A stretch of 64,000 nt of DNA. Source: Siphonodentalium dalli. Its lineage: Eukaryota > Mollusca > Scaphopoda > Gadilida > Siphonodentaliidae. The notes beneath the pieces were generated by a model, which saw nothing but the letters and a program-made list of their open reading frames with translations, was not told where the DNA came from and did not search any database. The stretch lies in contig CP136061.1 of NCBI GenBank assembly GCA_032622095.1, forward strand, positions 19,160,991 to 19,224,990, read 5' to 3'. Made by a program: the position numbers and the translations under genes. Of the stretch, positions 1-13,331 are shown one piece after another (the stretch's first letter is position 1; each line of letters opens with the position of its first letter).

Positions 1-235
1 ACTTTATTTACTACCTTGAATAATCAACTTACCATTTTATTAATCAGCTTAGCTATCTTGATTAATAAACTTAGCTATCATGATTAATCAGTTTTGTTAT
101 CTTGTTTAAACAGTGACTAAATTGGCCGCTTTGAGTTATGTTCAATTGTATGCGGTGTTCAAAGTCGAGTCATGTTGTGACCCTTGAGCATGCAATGTCA
201 CTCGTGCTGTGTATATGATTCGCACCGCTCATGCG
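1..235. other. Non-coding, degenerate short repeats
   Basis: No gene is visible. Roughly 27-bp degenerate units around TTAGCTATCTTGATTAAT occur at about 30-110, and a related stretch reappears near 893-925. Confidence 0.4.
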
Positions 236-635
236 TTAACCCTTTACCCAACAAACCGGCCAAAACCGGCCAAATAAAGCTTCAACAGCCTAAAATATCT
301 TCGGTCTGTCTCAATAGAACCATACAAATATGGATATCATTGGAACCGGCTCCTTGACCACATTGTGATAGTTACAGTTATGCCCTGTGCCAATGCATTC
401 TCTTATATATGCGAGTCGACCATAGGTCGCCTCGCATATATAAGAGAATGCATTGGCCTAAAAAAAATCTTTTTTTAACACTTTTTACCATTTTTTCTTA
501 CATTCTTTAACAATTTTATAATTTTTAATGTGTTAAGCCAATGCATTCTCTTATATATGCGAGGCGACTTATGGTCGACTCGCATATATAAGAAAATGCA
601 TTGGCACAGGGCCGTTCTGTTGGGTAAAGGGTTAA
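236..635. mobile_element. TTAA-flanked foldback MITE, copy 1 (piggyBac-like ends)
   Basis: A 392-bp element (240-631) lies between TTAA at 236-239 and 632-635. Its ends are inverted: CCCTTTACCCAACA on the left and the reverse complement on the right. TTAA duplication with CCC-starting termini is the hallmark of the piggyBac superfamily. There is no transposase frame, so it would be non-autonomous. It carries two 67-bp near-perfect hairpins (390-456 and 538-604) in inverted orientation to each other. A second 392-bp copy is at 54259-54650. In this copy the second hairpin has point changes that weaken the pairing. Confidence 0.8.
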
Positions 636-1142
636 CACGTAAACACGTACCAGTCAGCTTGTCTTACTGGTGAGTATCAGAGTATATTCTGATAAAACTA
701 AATCAGCGCCTGCAATGGCTGCAGCCGGTTCAATGGATGGATTGTACATGTGACTGGGGTAATATTGTAATGTTAAAAGTGAAGTGTCTATATAGAGCAA
801 GCAAGTAATTGGTCAAGCGCTATATAAAAAACATCATTATTACACGGCAGCGTAGAACCGCCACTCCCTCGTCTGTTACTCACTTGTTAAAAACAACTTA
901 GCTAACTTGTTTAAACAACGTATATGTAACTCGACCCCACGGTCGAAGTTTGGCTCCACACGGGGTTATAGGGTGGTTATATAGGGTGGTTGGCAATATA
1001 TATCGAGCAATACTCGACATATCGACCGAGTGTGGGGCTGGAAAGATGTTACTAAGTTACTTTTTTTTATAGCTATTTTAAGTTAAGTAACTTGTGCAAC
1101 CGACCCCCCGGGCACGTGCCTTCTGTTGGTAGTATTAAGTAT
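636..1142. other. Non-coding spacer
   Basis: No gene seen. The stretch separates two elements that share a hairpin module. A short GGTTATAGGGTGG direct repeat is present near 963-990. Confidence 0.35.
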
Positions 1143-1607
1143 AATTGTGACCCGCCATATCAAATCCAGTCGTAAGTCGGGATTTTTTTTACCCTGTGCC
1201 AATGCATTCTCTTATATATGCGAGTCGACCATAGGTCGCCTCGCATATATAAGAGAATGCATTGGCCTAACAATGTTTTACAATTTTAATAATTGTTTTT
1301 GTATTCTTTAACAATTTTATAATTTTACCCATACAGAGCCCCAGACAAACATGAGCAGACGACACTCTTCTATATGCTTCTATATATGTGTGGGGCTCCC
1401 TGCAGGGTAATGGATGTTTTTAATTTTATGTCCTAAAAAATGTAAGAGACATTTATTAAAACAAAATGATAAAAAATTGTTAGGCCAATGCATTCTCTTA
1501 TATATGCGAGGCGACCTATGGTCGACTCGCATATATAAGAGAATGCATTGGCACAGGGTAAAAAAAATCCCGACTTACGACTGGATTTGATATGGCGGGT
1601 CACAATT
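1143..1607. mobile_element. Foldback element with a different TIR but the same hairpin module
   Basis: Termini are inverted from AATTGTGACCCGCC (1143) to its complement ending at 1607, with matching sequence through ATCCAGTCGTAAGTCGG. The arms continue into the 67-bp hairpins at 1199-1265 and 1485-1551, the same module as in the 236-635 element. The centre holds a further inverted GAGCCCCA/TGGGGCTC pair. No convincing target duplication was identified and there is no coding frame. It is a non-autonomous DNA element of uncertain superfamily. Confidence 0.7.
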
Positions 1608-3596
1608 GTTGTATGTGTTATTCTGTATAGGATGGGGCCAGGACACTACGTCATCAACTGAGTCTCTAACCCAAAGCGGTTTTGATTTTTAATTTGTTTA
1701 AAACATATACACGCGACTAAAATTGCCAAAATGGTGCACAATAAATAAGGGGAGGGGTGTTTCTAACACATGCCGGCGATTTTGTCCGCCAGTTTTAATA
1801 TATTCATAAATAAAAGATGTATGCATGTGTCAACGGGTAAACACTTCTATATGCATGACCAACTCAAATAGATAGTTATTGAGCTGCTTTTCGTGTACTT
1901 TTTGGGCAGTAGCAGTGCATTATGGGTAGAATTGAAATAAAAGCAAGGTTTTTCACCAAATGGCTGCCATGGCAACCGTACGTGTTTTCCACCCATTGAT
2001 GCAAACAAGAAGACTTGTTTTGGGGAATGCGGGAACAATGCTGGCGATTTGTCTATCAAGATGTTGAATTCAAATTTGTGTGTTGCTATGAGGTATCATT
2101 CAAACAGTCTTCCCTCTTAAAGGGAAACTGTACACTAAATCTGGCCATTTATGAGACTATCCCCTTTTATACTCAACATAGTATATGCAACAAATGAATG
2201 CATTTGAGCCATGATTTAGTGCAAAAATACACTCAAGATGCTAGAATTAGAATGAGTATATATACCCCAAAACCGGTTAAATTTTCCAATATCCGTTATC
2301 CAAGAGATCAGCAAGAAAAACTGTGACGTCATCGCTATATTGTTAGCCCCATATCTCCCGTATACCAACTAGTTTCTATCCTTCGATAAAGTACCTTCAT
2401 GATTTTCAGATCATCGAGAATCTAGCACATTTGGCCGTACCACGTGGTTACCAGGATCTTGCGAATAGAACCTGTGGGTGGTTATTCTATGCCAAAAAAT
2501 TTACCGTCGTTGTAGCCATTTTGAATTCAATGCAATATAATTCCATCCGCTAACCAGTATGTTGTGTGCATAACGTGTAAATATGCTGTCAGTGGTAAAC
2601 AATTGTGATTTTTAGATTTAGCATTGTTTTTATTATGGAAATTCGGTATCTGTATCCAGGTGGTTGTCATGGCACTCTTCTGAATTGTAATTACTTTCAT
2701 CTCAGGTACACATTATGTCGAAAGCGATTTGATCACAAATTGCACAAATTTGCCCAAATGTATACACGAGGCCGCTGAAATAGTCTGACGAGATGAACTA
2801 TAGTACATGATATTTTAAAATTCAAAATGAGATTCAAACAGCAGTAATCGTCAAAATCCATTGTTATAACTGGAATTTACCACGAAAATTGGCCACTTCG
2901 ACACTCTGTCCTGTTTGCCGTCATGAGAACAAAGCAGAGATTCGAAGCCCCCATATAGCCAGTGTATAGTCCATATCTATACACGAGTTCCAGATACATA
3001 CAGCAGCTGTATGATGTATGGTTTCCGAATGTTTGAAGCAACGGTTTAGTACACTAGTACACCAAGCTTTTCAACCTGATAACCCCTTAGAATATTTCCA
3101 ACTGACTATTATTTAAGACCAAGATGTTGACAAAAAGTAGAAAAATATACTACTGATGTCTATAAAAACAACAAACTCCCCAATATCTACTAGTTGGAAA
3201 ATCAAACAATGAGATCATATGCACGTGGTGTAAATTTTTCGACTAATGTTGTGTCAGGCATGACATTTCCAACATTTTACTGTTGAATTTTGACAAAAGT
3301 TGGTGGGGTAGGCACACCAACCCCCTCCCCATGTCGAGTTGCAGTTGGAAAAGTGGACCTCCCTTAGCCCAACGAAGACCATCCCTGGAATCGCGTTATC
3401 CGATATCTGATATGCAACTTACCTAGCACAGCACATGTTTGTGACGACGGATGATGGATATGCTGAAGGGCAGCACCCATGGGGACATGTTCTTTGGGTT
3501 CCGTCGATTAGGCAGGCGTTACCAATCAGATCTGTAATATAGGAACCACATATACCAATCTAATTAACTTCAAATAAATTCCAGTCACATACTCGG
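1608..3596. other. Non-coding, no gene recognised
   Basis: Frames are short and lack family motifs or a supported exon structure. No clear repeat was recognised in this stretch. Confidence 0.35.
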
Positions 3597-3616
3597 GGAT
3601 AAAAAAAAAATACGAA

Positions 3617-3785
3617 CACGATTAGATAGCGAAATATACTTAATCGTGTTTCACGATTAGATAGCGAAACATACTCAATTGGATTTCCGATTAGATACCG
3701 AAATATTCTTAATCGGGTTTCGCGATTAGATACCGATATATATTTAATCGGGTTTCACGATTATATAGCAATTTATATTCAATCG
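3617..3785. repeat. 35-bp tandem repeat, about five units
   Basis: Units of the form CGATTAGATAGCGAAATA followed by an ACTTAATCGGGTTT-like half repeat every 35 bp (GATTAG at 3620, 3655 and so on). Copies are degenerate. GATTA and TAATC halves make each unit partly palindromic. Confidence 0.75.
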
Positions 3786-4727
3786 CAGGAACACGTGCCA
3801 CGCGACGTTAGGATTGATGATATGATTGTGTTTTAAAGAGAAAATAAGGGATATTAAAGAACGTTTCCCAAACCTTCACCAAGCCCATCGACCCAATAGG
3901 AGAATGTCATTTGTCCGACCAAAGTTGATCACTTGTGGAGTTGTAAAATTCTTGCATCGCGCCAAATTATGCATCGCGCCAACCGTGACGTCAGCACATG
4001 CTGGTCAATATAGTTAGAAGACTATAGCCCGAGCGATCGCGCCAAATTCTGACCCCATCCCAGAGTATGACGTCAGCATCCCGTAATAGTTCTCAGGTGA
4101 TAATTTGCACGCTGGGCCATGATCAAAGCTACTCTCCGACGCTTAAATCATCCAATCAAAAGACAGTATGACATATACTGAAATAGTCCCATGCACTTGC
4201 TATTCAGAAGATACCATTAAGTGAAAATAGCGCTCGCTCTTCCACCAAAAGGCACTATGGCCCTCTACACAAATCGCGACCTGATTTCCATTCTGTCCTA
4301 AGTGACATGCTGGTACGAAACGTCCGTATGGGTATCGTTGGAATCGACATCAAATTCCGCGTATAACGGTACCGGCCCCTAAGCGGTATCTGCTTTTTTC
4401 GCGGTGATATTAGCTATTCTTTTCTGTCCGTTCTGCATAAAAACACTATTTCTTAGAACCAGTATGTCCTATAAATAAAACATACTTATAAAGCCAGTTA
4501 TATCCTGTCATTTAAAAACAAAGATGAATTCTATCTTGAGTTTCAGACACAACAGATAATTATTCAGATCGATGTTGTTCTATGTGCAGTTCGGCTTTAC
4601 GAACTGTCATTTACTACAGGATGGAACTGAAATATTTTGCTAAATGCTCTCACATCGAACAGGTTGCAACTCAAGTTGCGATCGAACAGAGAAAAGTTTT
4701 CCCGCGAAAAGAAACACACGTAGTCGA
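3786..4727. other. Non-coding; two CRE-like palindromes and GCGCCAAATT repeats
   Basis: TGACGTCA, the CREB/ATF consensus, occurs at 3986-3993 and 4068-4075 about 80 bp apart, each near CGCGCCAAATT motifs that also recur. Whether these act as regulatory sites is unknown, because no gene start is recognised nearby. A segment at 4268-4305 is matched in inverse at 9825-9863, outside the strong arms of the large inverted repeat. Confidence 0.4.
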
Positions 4728-7700
4728 GGAGATATTGGTCGACCTCTGCACCCCAGGACTCAACTTCACCCCACTAATTTTCTTTCTTAATGTCTCCTCT
4801 AATTTTGTTCGGTTGTTAACAACAACAAAAAGTGGCCACAGAGACTCCAGACAAGATGGCGTCCATCATGGCGTCCATTTTTGTATATGCACCAGGTCTC
4901 TTTGATCGCCGTTATCGTAAAGATTATATCAAATGCGGTCTTGTTTTCTGATCGATTCGTTATGCCAATATATAACCCTTACAAATTAGCCAAAAGTCCG
5001 ACACCATAATCTAATAAGGCGGCCAAGATGGCCGCCGAAATGTGAAAATATGCTATTTTTCTGACATTTCACCACTTTTTGTTTGTCTCTATGGGAGTAT
5101 ATTGGCATCTTGGCGTGAATGTATACATTTATCGTATAGAAGAACACAATGGGATCATAATATATATTAATTGTGGGATATTTTTGTCCGATATCACGTT
5201 TTCCCAAATGCCGATATAATAGGTCAAAGCCGAATCGACGCTAATAACGCGATGTAATGTTTCGAATCAATGAAAGTTATTGCTATCATAACAACACCCA
5301 TGCATATATGTGCAGGAGATACTCGAGCTATGATTCCTCTTATATACCTGAGTTGAGGAATAGTCACCCAAATCCAACATGGCGGCCAAAATGGCCACCA
5401 GAAATAGAAAAATTGCCGAAAATCGCTGATTTTAACATTAGTGAGCGTTATTGTCACGACAACTCCACACCTGCTTATTATTGTGAATTTGGAACTGTCA
5501 TTGTACCATATCCAAATAAAAGTTTCCAAAATGGCGCCACAATGGCACCGAAATGCCCTCATATTCACATCATTGGATACTATTGTCGAGACAACTCCAC
5601 CCATGCTTACAGTTGAGTTGGAAATACTCTGGTACAAGAAATTGTTTTCCAAATCGAACATGGCGGCCAAAATGGCCGCCGAAATTTTAAAACACGCCTA
5701 CATTCCTTAATTTCCTATACTTTCTTACGATGGGCGTAAATGTTTCGCGATTTCTACCCCCCATTACATGTTGAAATGGAATATTGATATGAAGTATTCA
5801 TTTGAGTTTGGCAATTGATACTCACAGTCAAGATGGCGGCTAAATTGGCGGCCAGAAATTGAAAAGAAATCGATATTTTCACATACGAATTTCAACTTTT
5901 TGTCATAATATCAATGTGTGGACGAAACTGTACATAAACAATCTATTAGTTTAACTTAATACGTATCAAAATGCATAAAATGGCTCGTATCCTTCTGGAA
6001 AGTCGAAAACCCACCATTAATATCGCGATGTGGCATTTCGAAATCCATTCTCCACTTAGCACCGATAATGGCCGTAACCGTAGGTGCGCCGAATAGTAAT
6101 ATTAGAACAATTACCTGATAACAGATTCTGATTTGCCACGTCCATAATTATCTGGACCAGCTTCCATTTCTTTGTCTGGTAAATCGGGGTCGCTCACACC
6201 GACAAAGTATTCAACACCTCCTGGGAGAAGGGTCCACCCTAATCATAACGTATCAAACAATTCATTCTCCGGTGTCTAGCTTACGATTTTAAATATGCTA
6301 AATATGGGATTTGTGCGTCATCTTGAACTAGAAAGGCATATGGTCGATGAGTATACAAGCTTGCATAATGTCATCTCCATGTATGTGTCTCATACCCCAT
6401 GGGGATAACGACATGTACACCTGGCGAACCAATTATCTAGTCACTTCTCAATAGATGGTTCGTCAACTCACAAACTCAGCGAACGCATTGGCATATGTGG
6501 ACAACTTCGGCATTGTTTCGAAGGTTGCTAGCTGTCTCATTCCCTTGGACAGATGTATATCTGCTAAGGAGAAGACCATAATGTACCGACTACCCACACT
6601 TTCTTGACCATGATCCTAAGGAAACTGTGTGATGTCCCGCAGTCGTCTCGTCGAATAGCTCCAAGCAGAGAAGAACAATACTCGCGGTGTAAAATGGTCG
6701 GAATGGTGTTGTTGCCAAGAAATCACTTGGTGTACCCAACGTACGTTGAACTGAATGCAAGACCTCACCAACGTAACATTCCTCTGGATGTTCTTCGCGT
6801 TGAACATTTCACCCTTGTGTTGATGGGATTTGTACTTTCATGAACCATACCGACCACCACCCAGTGTGTGCATGACATATCAACCAACTATGAAAGGCAT
6901 CGTCTTTAAGACTACACCCCAGTCTGGGTGGGGATTATATAGTAGTAGCCAGTGGTACACGCCTGGTCCAGTTGATTGTGAACGGCTTCCAAACGGATGG
7001 GAACAATCTTAGCATACAAGGAAAGCAAAGCCACACATGAGATCATGTCTGAATCTAAAACATACCCAAAGAAGAGCGATGCAGTCATGGTCCAATTTCA
7101 TTTCCACTATCATGACACATGCCCACAAACTAGCACCGTGCGTATTGTTATTATCTGCTTGAATTTGTTCGATCAGACAATTGCTGTACGCAACAAGATT
7201 TTTCTTTTGTTCATGGTCAAGACGTGCGGGTATGTTATGCATTATGGTCTTCTACGCCTTAGCAGAAAGGCATCCGTCAAATGTCTGGCTTTCAACATTC
7301 GAAGCCATATACATATGTTGTCCGGGTACGTCAGTGTATTAGATGAGTATGTGAATTCATGAACCATATAATGAGAAGTGGCTGTTTGGTAAGATCACCA
7401 GGTGTATATGTTGTTATCCCCATTAGGTCATCAAAGCTGAAAATACGCAGATGGCGAGGTCCTTCTGAAAGCTAGTATACGCATCGACCACATTCCTTTC
7501 TAGTTTATCGCACAAAATAACGCTCAGATCCCATATGTAGCATCTGAATTATACCATAAGCTATACCACGAATGAAGATCGCCAAGAATAAGGATAAGAA
7601 TTCCCAGCTTTCGAGACAAACACGTGAGCTGGACACCGGCATATGTATTGTTTGAAATATTCCGATTAGTGGGACCTTTCTAAAAAGAAGTGTAGAAAAC

Positions 7701-9238
7701 TGTGATGGTGTGAGAGAGATAGATTAATCTGACGAAGAGACGGACACTGGTCCATGCAGATAATGCTGAATGTGGCAAATCAGAATAAGTTCAGGTACTG
7801 TTGTAATGATTTTTGAAGGCCATACTATGGCTATTTGGCGCACCTAAACGGCCATTATGGGCGCTTATGGTGGACAATGGATTTCGAAATGTCACATCGC
7901 GATGATTAATTGTGGGGTTTCATCTTTCCAGAAGGCTACGACTTATGTTGAAACTAATACATGGCCTACAGTATGTACAGTGTCGTCCATACGTATCGAT
8001 ATAATGCCAAAAAGTTGAAATTAATATGTGATAATATGGACTCCTTTTCAATTTCTGGCCGCCAGTTTGGCCACCAACTTGACTGTGAGAGTTTGCCAAA
8101 CTCAAATGAATACTTCATATCAATGTTCCATATGAACATGTAATCGTGGGCAGAATTCGCGTAACAATAACGACCATCGTAAGAAAGTAAAGGGATGTGA
8201 GCTTGATTTCAAATTTCGGTCTCCATTTTGGCCGCCATCTTCGATTTGGAAAACAATTTATTGTATGAGATGCAAAGTAATTACTTCACCTCAGTATTTC
8301 CAAATCAACTGTCCGCATGTGTGCAGTTGTCTCGAAAATAATGCCCAATGATGTGAAAAAAAATATATGAGTGAATTTCGGTGATTTTTCAAAATCCTTC
8401 CGCCATTGTGGGCGCCATTTTAGATATGGGGAACTTTTATTTGGATAGGTATAATGAAAGTACTTCGTCTAAGTGTTCCCAACTCACAATAGTTAACAGG
8501 TGTGGAATTGTCGTGACAATAACGCTCACTGATGTTAAAATCAGCGATGTTTGGCGATTTTTCTATTTCTGGTGGCCATTTTGGCCGCCGTCTTGGATTT
8601 GGATAAATATTCCACAACTCAGGTATAAGAGGAATCCTAGCTCGAGTATCTCCTGCACATATATATATATGCATGGGTGTTGTTATGATAGCAATAACTT
8701 TCATTGATTCGAAACATTACATCGCGTTATTAGTGTTGGTTCGGCTTTGACCTATTATACCGGCATTTGGGAAACGTGTTATTGGACAAAACTATCCCGC
8801 TATGAATGTATTTTATGATCTCATTGTGTTCGTCAATGACTCTTATATACGATAAATGTATAAATTCACGCCAAGATGCCAATATTTTCCCATAGAGACA
8901 AACGTAAGGTGGTAAAATGCAAGAAAAATAGCATATATTCACATATATTGGATTCTGGTGTCGGACTTTTGGGTAATTTGTGAGGGTTATATATTAGCAT
9001 AACGAATCGAGCGGAAAACAAGACCGCTTTTTATATCATCTTTACTATAACGGCGATCAAAGAGACCTGATGCATATAAACAAAATGGCCGCCACGATGG
9101 ACGCCATCTTGTCTGGAGTCTCTGCGGCCACTTTTTTTCTTGTTAACAACCGAAACAAATTAGAAGAGACATTAAGAAAGAAAATTAATGGGGTGAAGTT
9201 GAGTCCTGGTGGGGGTGCAGATGTCGACCAATATCTCC
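4728..9238. repeat. 4.5-kb imperfect inverted repeat
   Basis: The left arm (about 4728-6615) is mirrored by the right arm (about 7209-9238) around a roughly 590-bp centre. Matching blocks include GGAGATATTGGTCGAC at both outer ends, the paired blocks 5826-5870/8045-8090 and 5985-6090/7800-7945, and CTTGACCATGA at the inner ends. Arms are clearly diverged, with many substitutions and small gaps. Each arm contains several spaced blocks of the type ATGGCGGCCAAAATGGCC (for example 5022, 5380, 5660 and 5832). No protein-coding frame with family features is seen. It could be an old foldback transposon or a segmental inverted duplication. No target duplication was found at the strong arm ends. Confidence 0.75.
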
Positions 9239-12154
9239 TGCATGGACTAATATATACGCGTCAAATTCGCAATGTAACATTAACGAAGAGTACATTCCAT
9301 GAAGCCATATCAACATTACGTATGCAATATATCATCAAGAGTCGCGTGCTTTCCTTACAACACCAATTCAAAATGCTTTGTTTCTATGTCGATGTGCTGG
9401 CTAACTGTTCCAAAGAGCGCACATATCACACTCTGCTCACATTGTAATCTTTAATTCTATAATGTTATATGGTAAATTGAGACTAAATATTTCTTCATGT
9501 TGTCCCAAGTGCGTATTATCTCTTTTATAATCACCACTTGGAACAGACCGGTCCTGAAAAAATTTCCGTTTCCATAGTGTCCCACGAAAAATATTCTACT
9601 AAGACTGAGTCCATATTGTGCTAAATGCAAAAAATCGCACCCACCTCCCGAATCTGGTCGAAATATCATATAAGAAAGAGCATCTCCTTATCGAAGTTGG
9701 TGGTTATTGGCAGAATGAATACTGATTTCTTGGCAGATACCAGGATATCCACCATAAGTATAATAACAACCAATTGCCAGAACTTTGAAATTTAAAAATC
9801 GATTTACTCGGAAACACAAAAAATGCACTTAGGACAGAATGGAAATCAGGTCGCGAAATTGTAATTAATTTATACCGTGAATTCACATAGGGTCGTAATA
9901 CTACATGTCCTTTACTTGGACGAAGCGCCATCACGTATCCGAGAGCACCTTTGACCATTGACCGATGCACCAACTTTCTAAGAGCCGGAACTAATTTAAC
10001 AATCCGTCATCATGTTTTGTGTGAACTAAAACAATGGCGACCAACCAGTTATATACGCTTCACGTTTCAAGTAAATAAATACGGACGAATTCGTGGACGC
10101 TAATACAAATTGAGATAAGCTTCCTACATGTTAATCACCAAGAACCTTCAACATAACCTCACTTGCAGATGCAGAGTTGCACAACATGCAATACAAGAAA
10201 ACCATAATCAGAAATGGTAACGCACTCAAGATCATATTATTAGCCATATATATAAATTATAATATAAAATATATTGATTACATGAATGCACCGCCTCAGA
10301 ATTCCGTTAAAACAACTAATCCTTCAAATTATTACAAAAAACTACGGCTTATTACTGCATGTTTCTCATTCACCACACCAGAAAGCTTCTAAATGCGGAT
10401 CAAAAATCGGAGGCATTGTGTTCCCGCCAAGAGTGCATGGCCCAGCCATTGTTCATACCTAAACATCGAAAGCAATTAGCGCGGTCATAATAGTTACATA
10501 CTGCAACTATAAGACATCCAGCGAATACACACCCCACGAAAACCCGAAATGTGTTGTCATACGAGATCTCCCATCGCTATAGCTCAATTTGACACAGCCA
10601 GGTTAATAAATTATTTTCAGGCTATCAGTTGGTTGAATACTATTTCCCTTTTTACTAAAGTAAATAACAAGTAAATATCGAATGACGATACATATATGTA
10701 AACAAGCATTGCAAATAATGTTACTGGGACGAAAAGTCGCAAGACTTGTTTCGTATTATGATGATGATGATGATGATGATATGATTGACAGAACAAACTA
10801 CTATTATGATGATCGTGTCGTTATTTGTTTAAAATACGTATCAATTGACATATACGCACCCGTTCCCCCATTCAAATCAATATATTTCGACCATTTTAGG
10901 CGATCTCCGCGAATTCTGGGAGCTCCGCAAATAGACCTCCGCAAACAGGGACCTACTGCTAATTGTCACAACCGAAAAAAGGAAAAACCAATTATCTATT
11001 TATAAAACCTCCACAGACACGCAGCTATAACAAATTTGTCCACCAGTATACACCCGATGGGCGTTAATAAACGACTAATTGTGCGAACACATACCATCAG
11101 ACAGAAGGTCCCAAGCGAAACTGGCATTACTTGCACATTTCGTAACATTAAACAACAGCCGCTTCACAAATGACGAACGAAATAGTTCCGCATTCGAACA
11201 GTTGTCATCGTTGCAATAAATCGTCGAACGCGTCTGACTAACATTTGTCTGTCATATATACACATGTTTCCTTTTCTAATGGACATTTCCCCCATGACAA
11301 ACCCGATTAGTCTAGTTGTTATACTTCATATCACTATACGCGCGTTTCTCTGAATATATGCAGGTGCAACGATGTGACGTATTCATGTCGATTTCATAAG
11401 ACCATGTCCATTTCACTCCAACGTATTAATCCTACGCGCACGGATAGCGCACTTTGTATTTACAGTATGATATATACCGAAATCATACCAGATAATCACT
11501 ATGTATCGTATCAGATGTCTCCCCAGATGTATCATTACGAAGCTTCTGGAATGTGCCAAAGATTGGTATAAAAAAAAAAACAATCGGAATGATGCTCTCG
11601 GGCCCAAATATCTGGCCCCTCGGGTGAGATTTTTCCATCCCACACCTCAGGTCATGATGGATAATATTAATCTCCCGGTCTATAGTCTCTAGCTATAGTT
11701 TCCGCCTGTTGAAGTCACATTCTGGCGCGAGGCCAGAATTTGGCGCAATGCCAGAATTAGCACAATAATTTTGGCGCGAGGTCAGATTTTTTGCGAACTA
11801 TCTCCCGGGCTATAGTCTCCGAACTATTTCCCACCCGCTGACGACACAATCTGGTACGAGGCCAGAATCATTCTGGCGCGAGGCGAGGCTTACGTCATAT
11901 ATAATAACACACATATTGACTGATTTGGGTGGTACACCGAGTGCTATTTTCCGTCTATGGTGTCTGCTGAACAGCAAGTAGGACTCTTGACCTCGACATG
12001 TCCCCTGCGGCATCGGTCATTGTACAAAAGATACCATCTCTGGAAAATAATTCTCGCTGTTCCACCCCAAGGCAGTCAATATGTGCATACTATATATTTT
12101 GATCTGAATATTTGCATGGAAATCGCCATTAAAATTGGTCACTTGACCTCTTCC
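9239..12154. other. Non-coding region with microsatellite and GCGC-type repeats
   Basis: No gene is supported. A GAT microsatellite lies at about 10756-10783. A cluster of TGGCGCGAGGCCAGAAT-like units lies at about 11722-11890. A dispersed repeat copy is listed separately at 10195-10268. Confidence 0.4.
10195..10268 (+). repeat. Dispersed repeat X, copy 1
   Basis: The block beginning AAGAAAACCATAATCAGAAA and running through TGGTAACGC to ATTATTAGCCATA is also found at 35441-35515 (+) and, reverse-complemented, at about 50330-50420. Three diverged copies in unrelated contexts indicate an interspersed repeat. Its class is unknown. Confidence 0.6.
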
Positions 12155-12158
12155 TTAA
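12118..12158 (+). mobile_element. Right end of a GGAGGAGG-family TTAA MITE (copy D, fragment)
   Basis: The sequence ATTGGTCACTTGACCTC followed by TTCC and TTAA (12155-12158) matches the right terminus of the complete copies at 13336-13740 and 13745-14157. The left part was not recognised, so this is a fragment. Confidence 0.55.
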
Positions 12159-12464
12159 AATATTTATTTGATGTTCCTGAATAGTTTATACAGATACTGG
12201 CTTTTCTTTGACTTGTTCGGATTTGACTCAAATGTTTGCTATGAATTCGATCATGGAGTATTCATCATATTTTGCAGCTATAATTAATTAAGCTATTGGT
12301 CAAAAGAAATCACGTACCACAATGCAACCGCAAATTGCTGGGGAAAACATTTCCATATGATAAAAATAAGTCACACAATTCATGGTAAATATTTGGGGCC
12401 CACTAATCATTAAGAAAAATTACGACTGTCTAGAAACAGCATCAGTTTTGCCACAAAAACATGA

Positions 12465-13095
12465 TAGCTCATTCGTCAGGCCCCACCAACATGATAGCTC
12501 ATTCAGCAGGACCCACCAACTGTATAGCGAATTCAACAGCCCCCCCCCCCCACCAACATCATAACATATTCAACATGCCACAACCAACTTTATAGCTAAT
12601 TCAGCAGGCCATAACCAACTGTATAGCTAATATAGCTAATTCAGCAGGCCACAACATCATAAATAATTCAACATCATAGCTAATTCAACAGGCCCCACCA
12701 ACATCATAGCTAATTCAACAGGCACCACCAACAGTATACCTAAATCAGAAGGCCCCACCAACTGTATAGCCAATTCAGCAGGAGCCACCAACGGCATCGC
12801 TAATTCAGCAGGACCCACCAACGGCATCGCTAATTCAGCAGGACCCACCAACGGCATCGCTAATTCAGCAGGACCCACCAACGGCTTCGCTAATTCAGCA
12901 GGGACCCACCAACGGCATCGCTAATTCAGAAGGGACCCACCAACGGCATCGCTAATTCAGCAGGGACCCACCAACGGCATCGCTAATTCAGCAGGGACCC
13001 ACCAACGGCATCGCTAATTAGGCAGGACCCACCAACGGCATCGCTAATTCAGCAGGACCCACCAACGGCATCGCTAATTCAGCAGGGACCCAATA
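12465..13095. repeat. 30/31-bp minisatellite
   Basis: About twenty units of GGACCCACCAACGGCATCGC plus TAATTCAGCA. Copies are nearly identical from about 12780 on and more degenerate towards 12465. Thirty-bp units keep a reading frame open on the minus strand (12657-12881, ten-residue repeat), which is a by-product of the period. A C11 run occurs near 12541. Confidence 0.9.
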
Positions 13096-13124
13096 CTATA
13101 GCACAAGAGCAGGACATCGGGAGT

Positions 13125-13331
13125 TCAGGTGACCAATTTTGAATAGAGATTCCAATGCAAATTTGAGGAGCAAAAGTTACAAATATTATTGGGTGCGAGT
13201 TGATGTGTATGGAAAACAATAGATAGTTAGTGTTGGTAAACTTATTTCTTGAATTTCATGTTGATTTTCAAAAGTAGATCCAAGTGTTGTAATTCCATAA
13301 ATATTGTTCATATTGTCACTTGACCACCCTG
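13125..13331 (+). mobile_element. GGAGGAGG-family TTAA MITE, copy C (internally deleted)
   Basis: The left side starts with GTGACCAATTTTGAATAG, then has GAGCAAAAGTTA as in the complete copies. The right side ends GTCACTTGACCACCCTG directly against TTAA 13332-13335, which is also the left TTAA of copy A. The left TTAA is lost where the minisatellite begins. Confidence 0.55.

Noticed and set aside
12657-12881. Ten-residue VGPAELAMPL repeat protein
   Set aside because: Thirty-bp minisatellite unit divisible by three; flanking 31-bp units break the frame.
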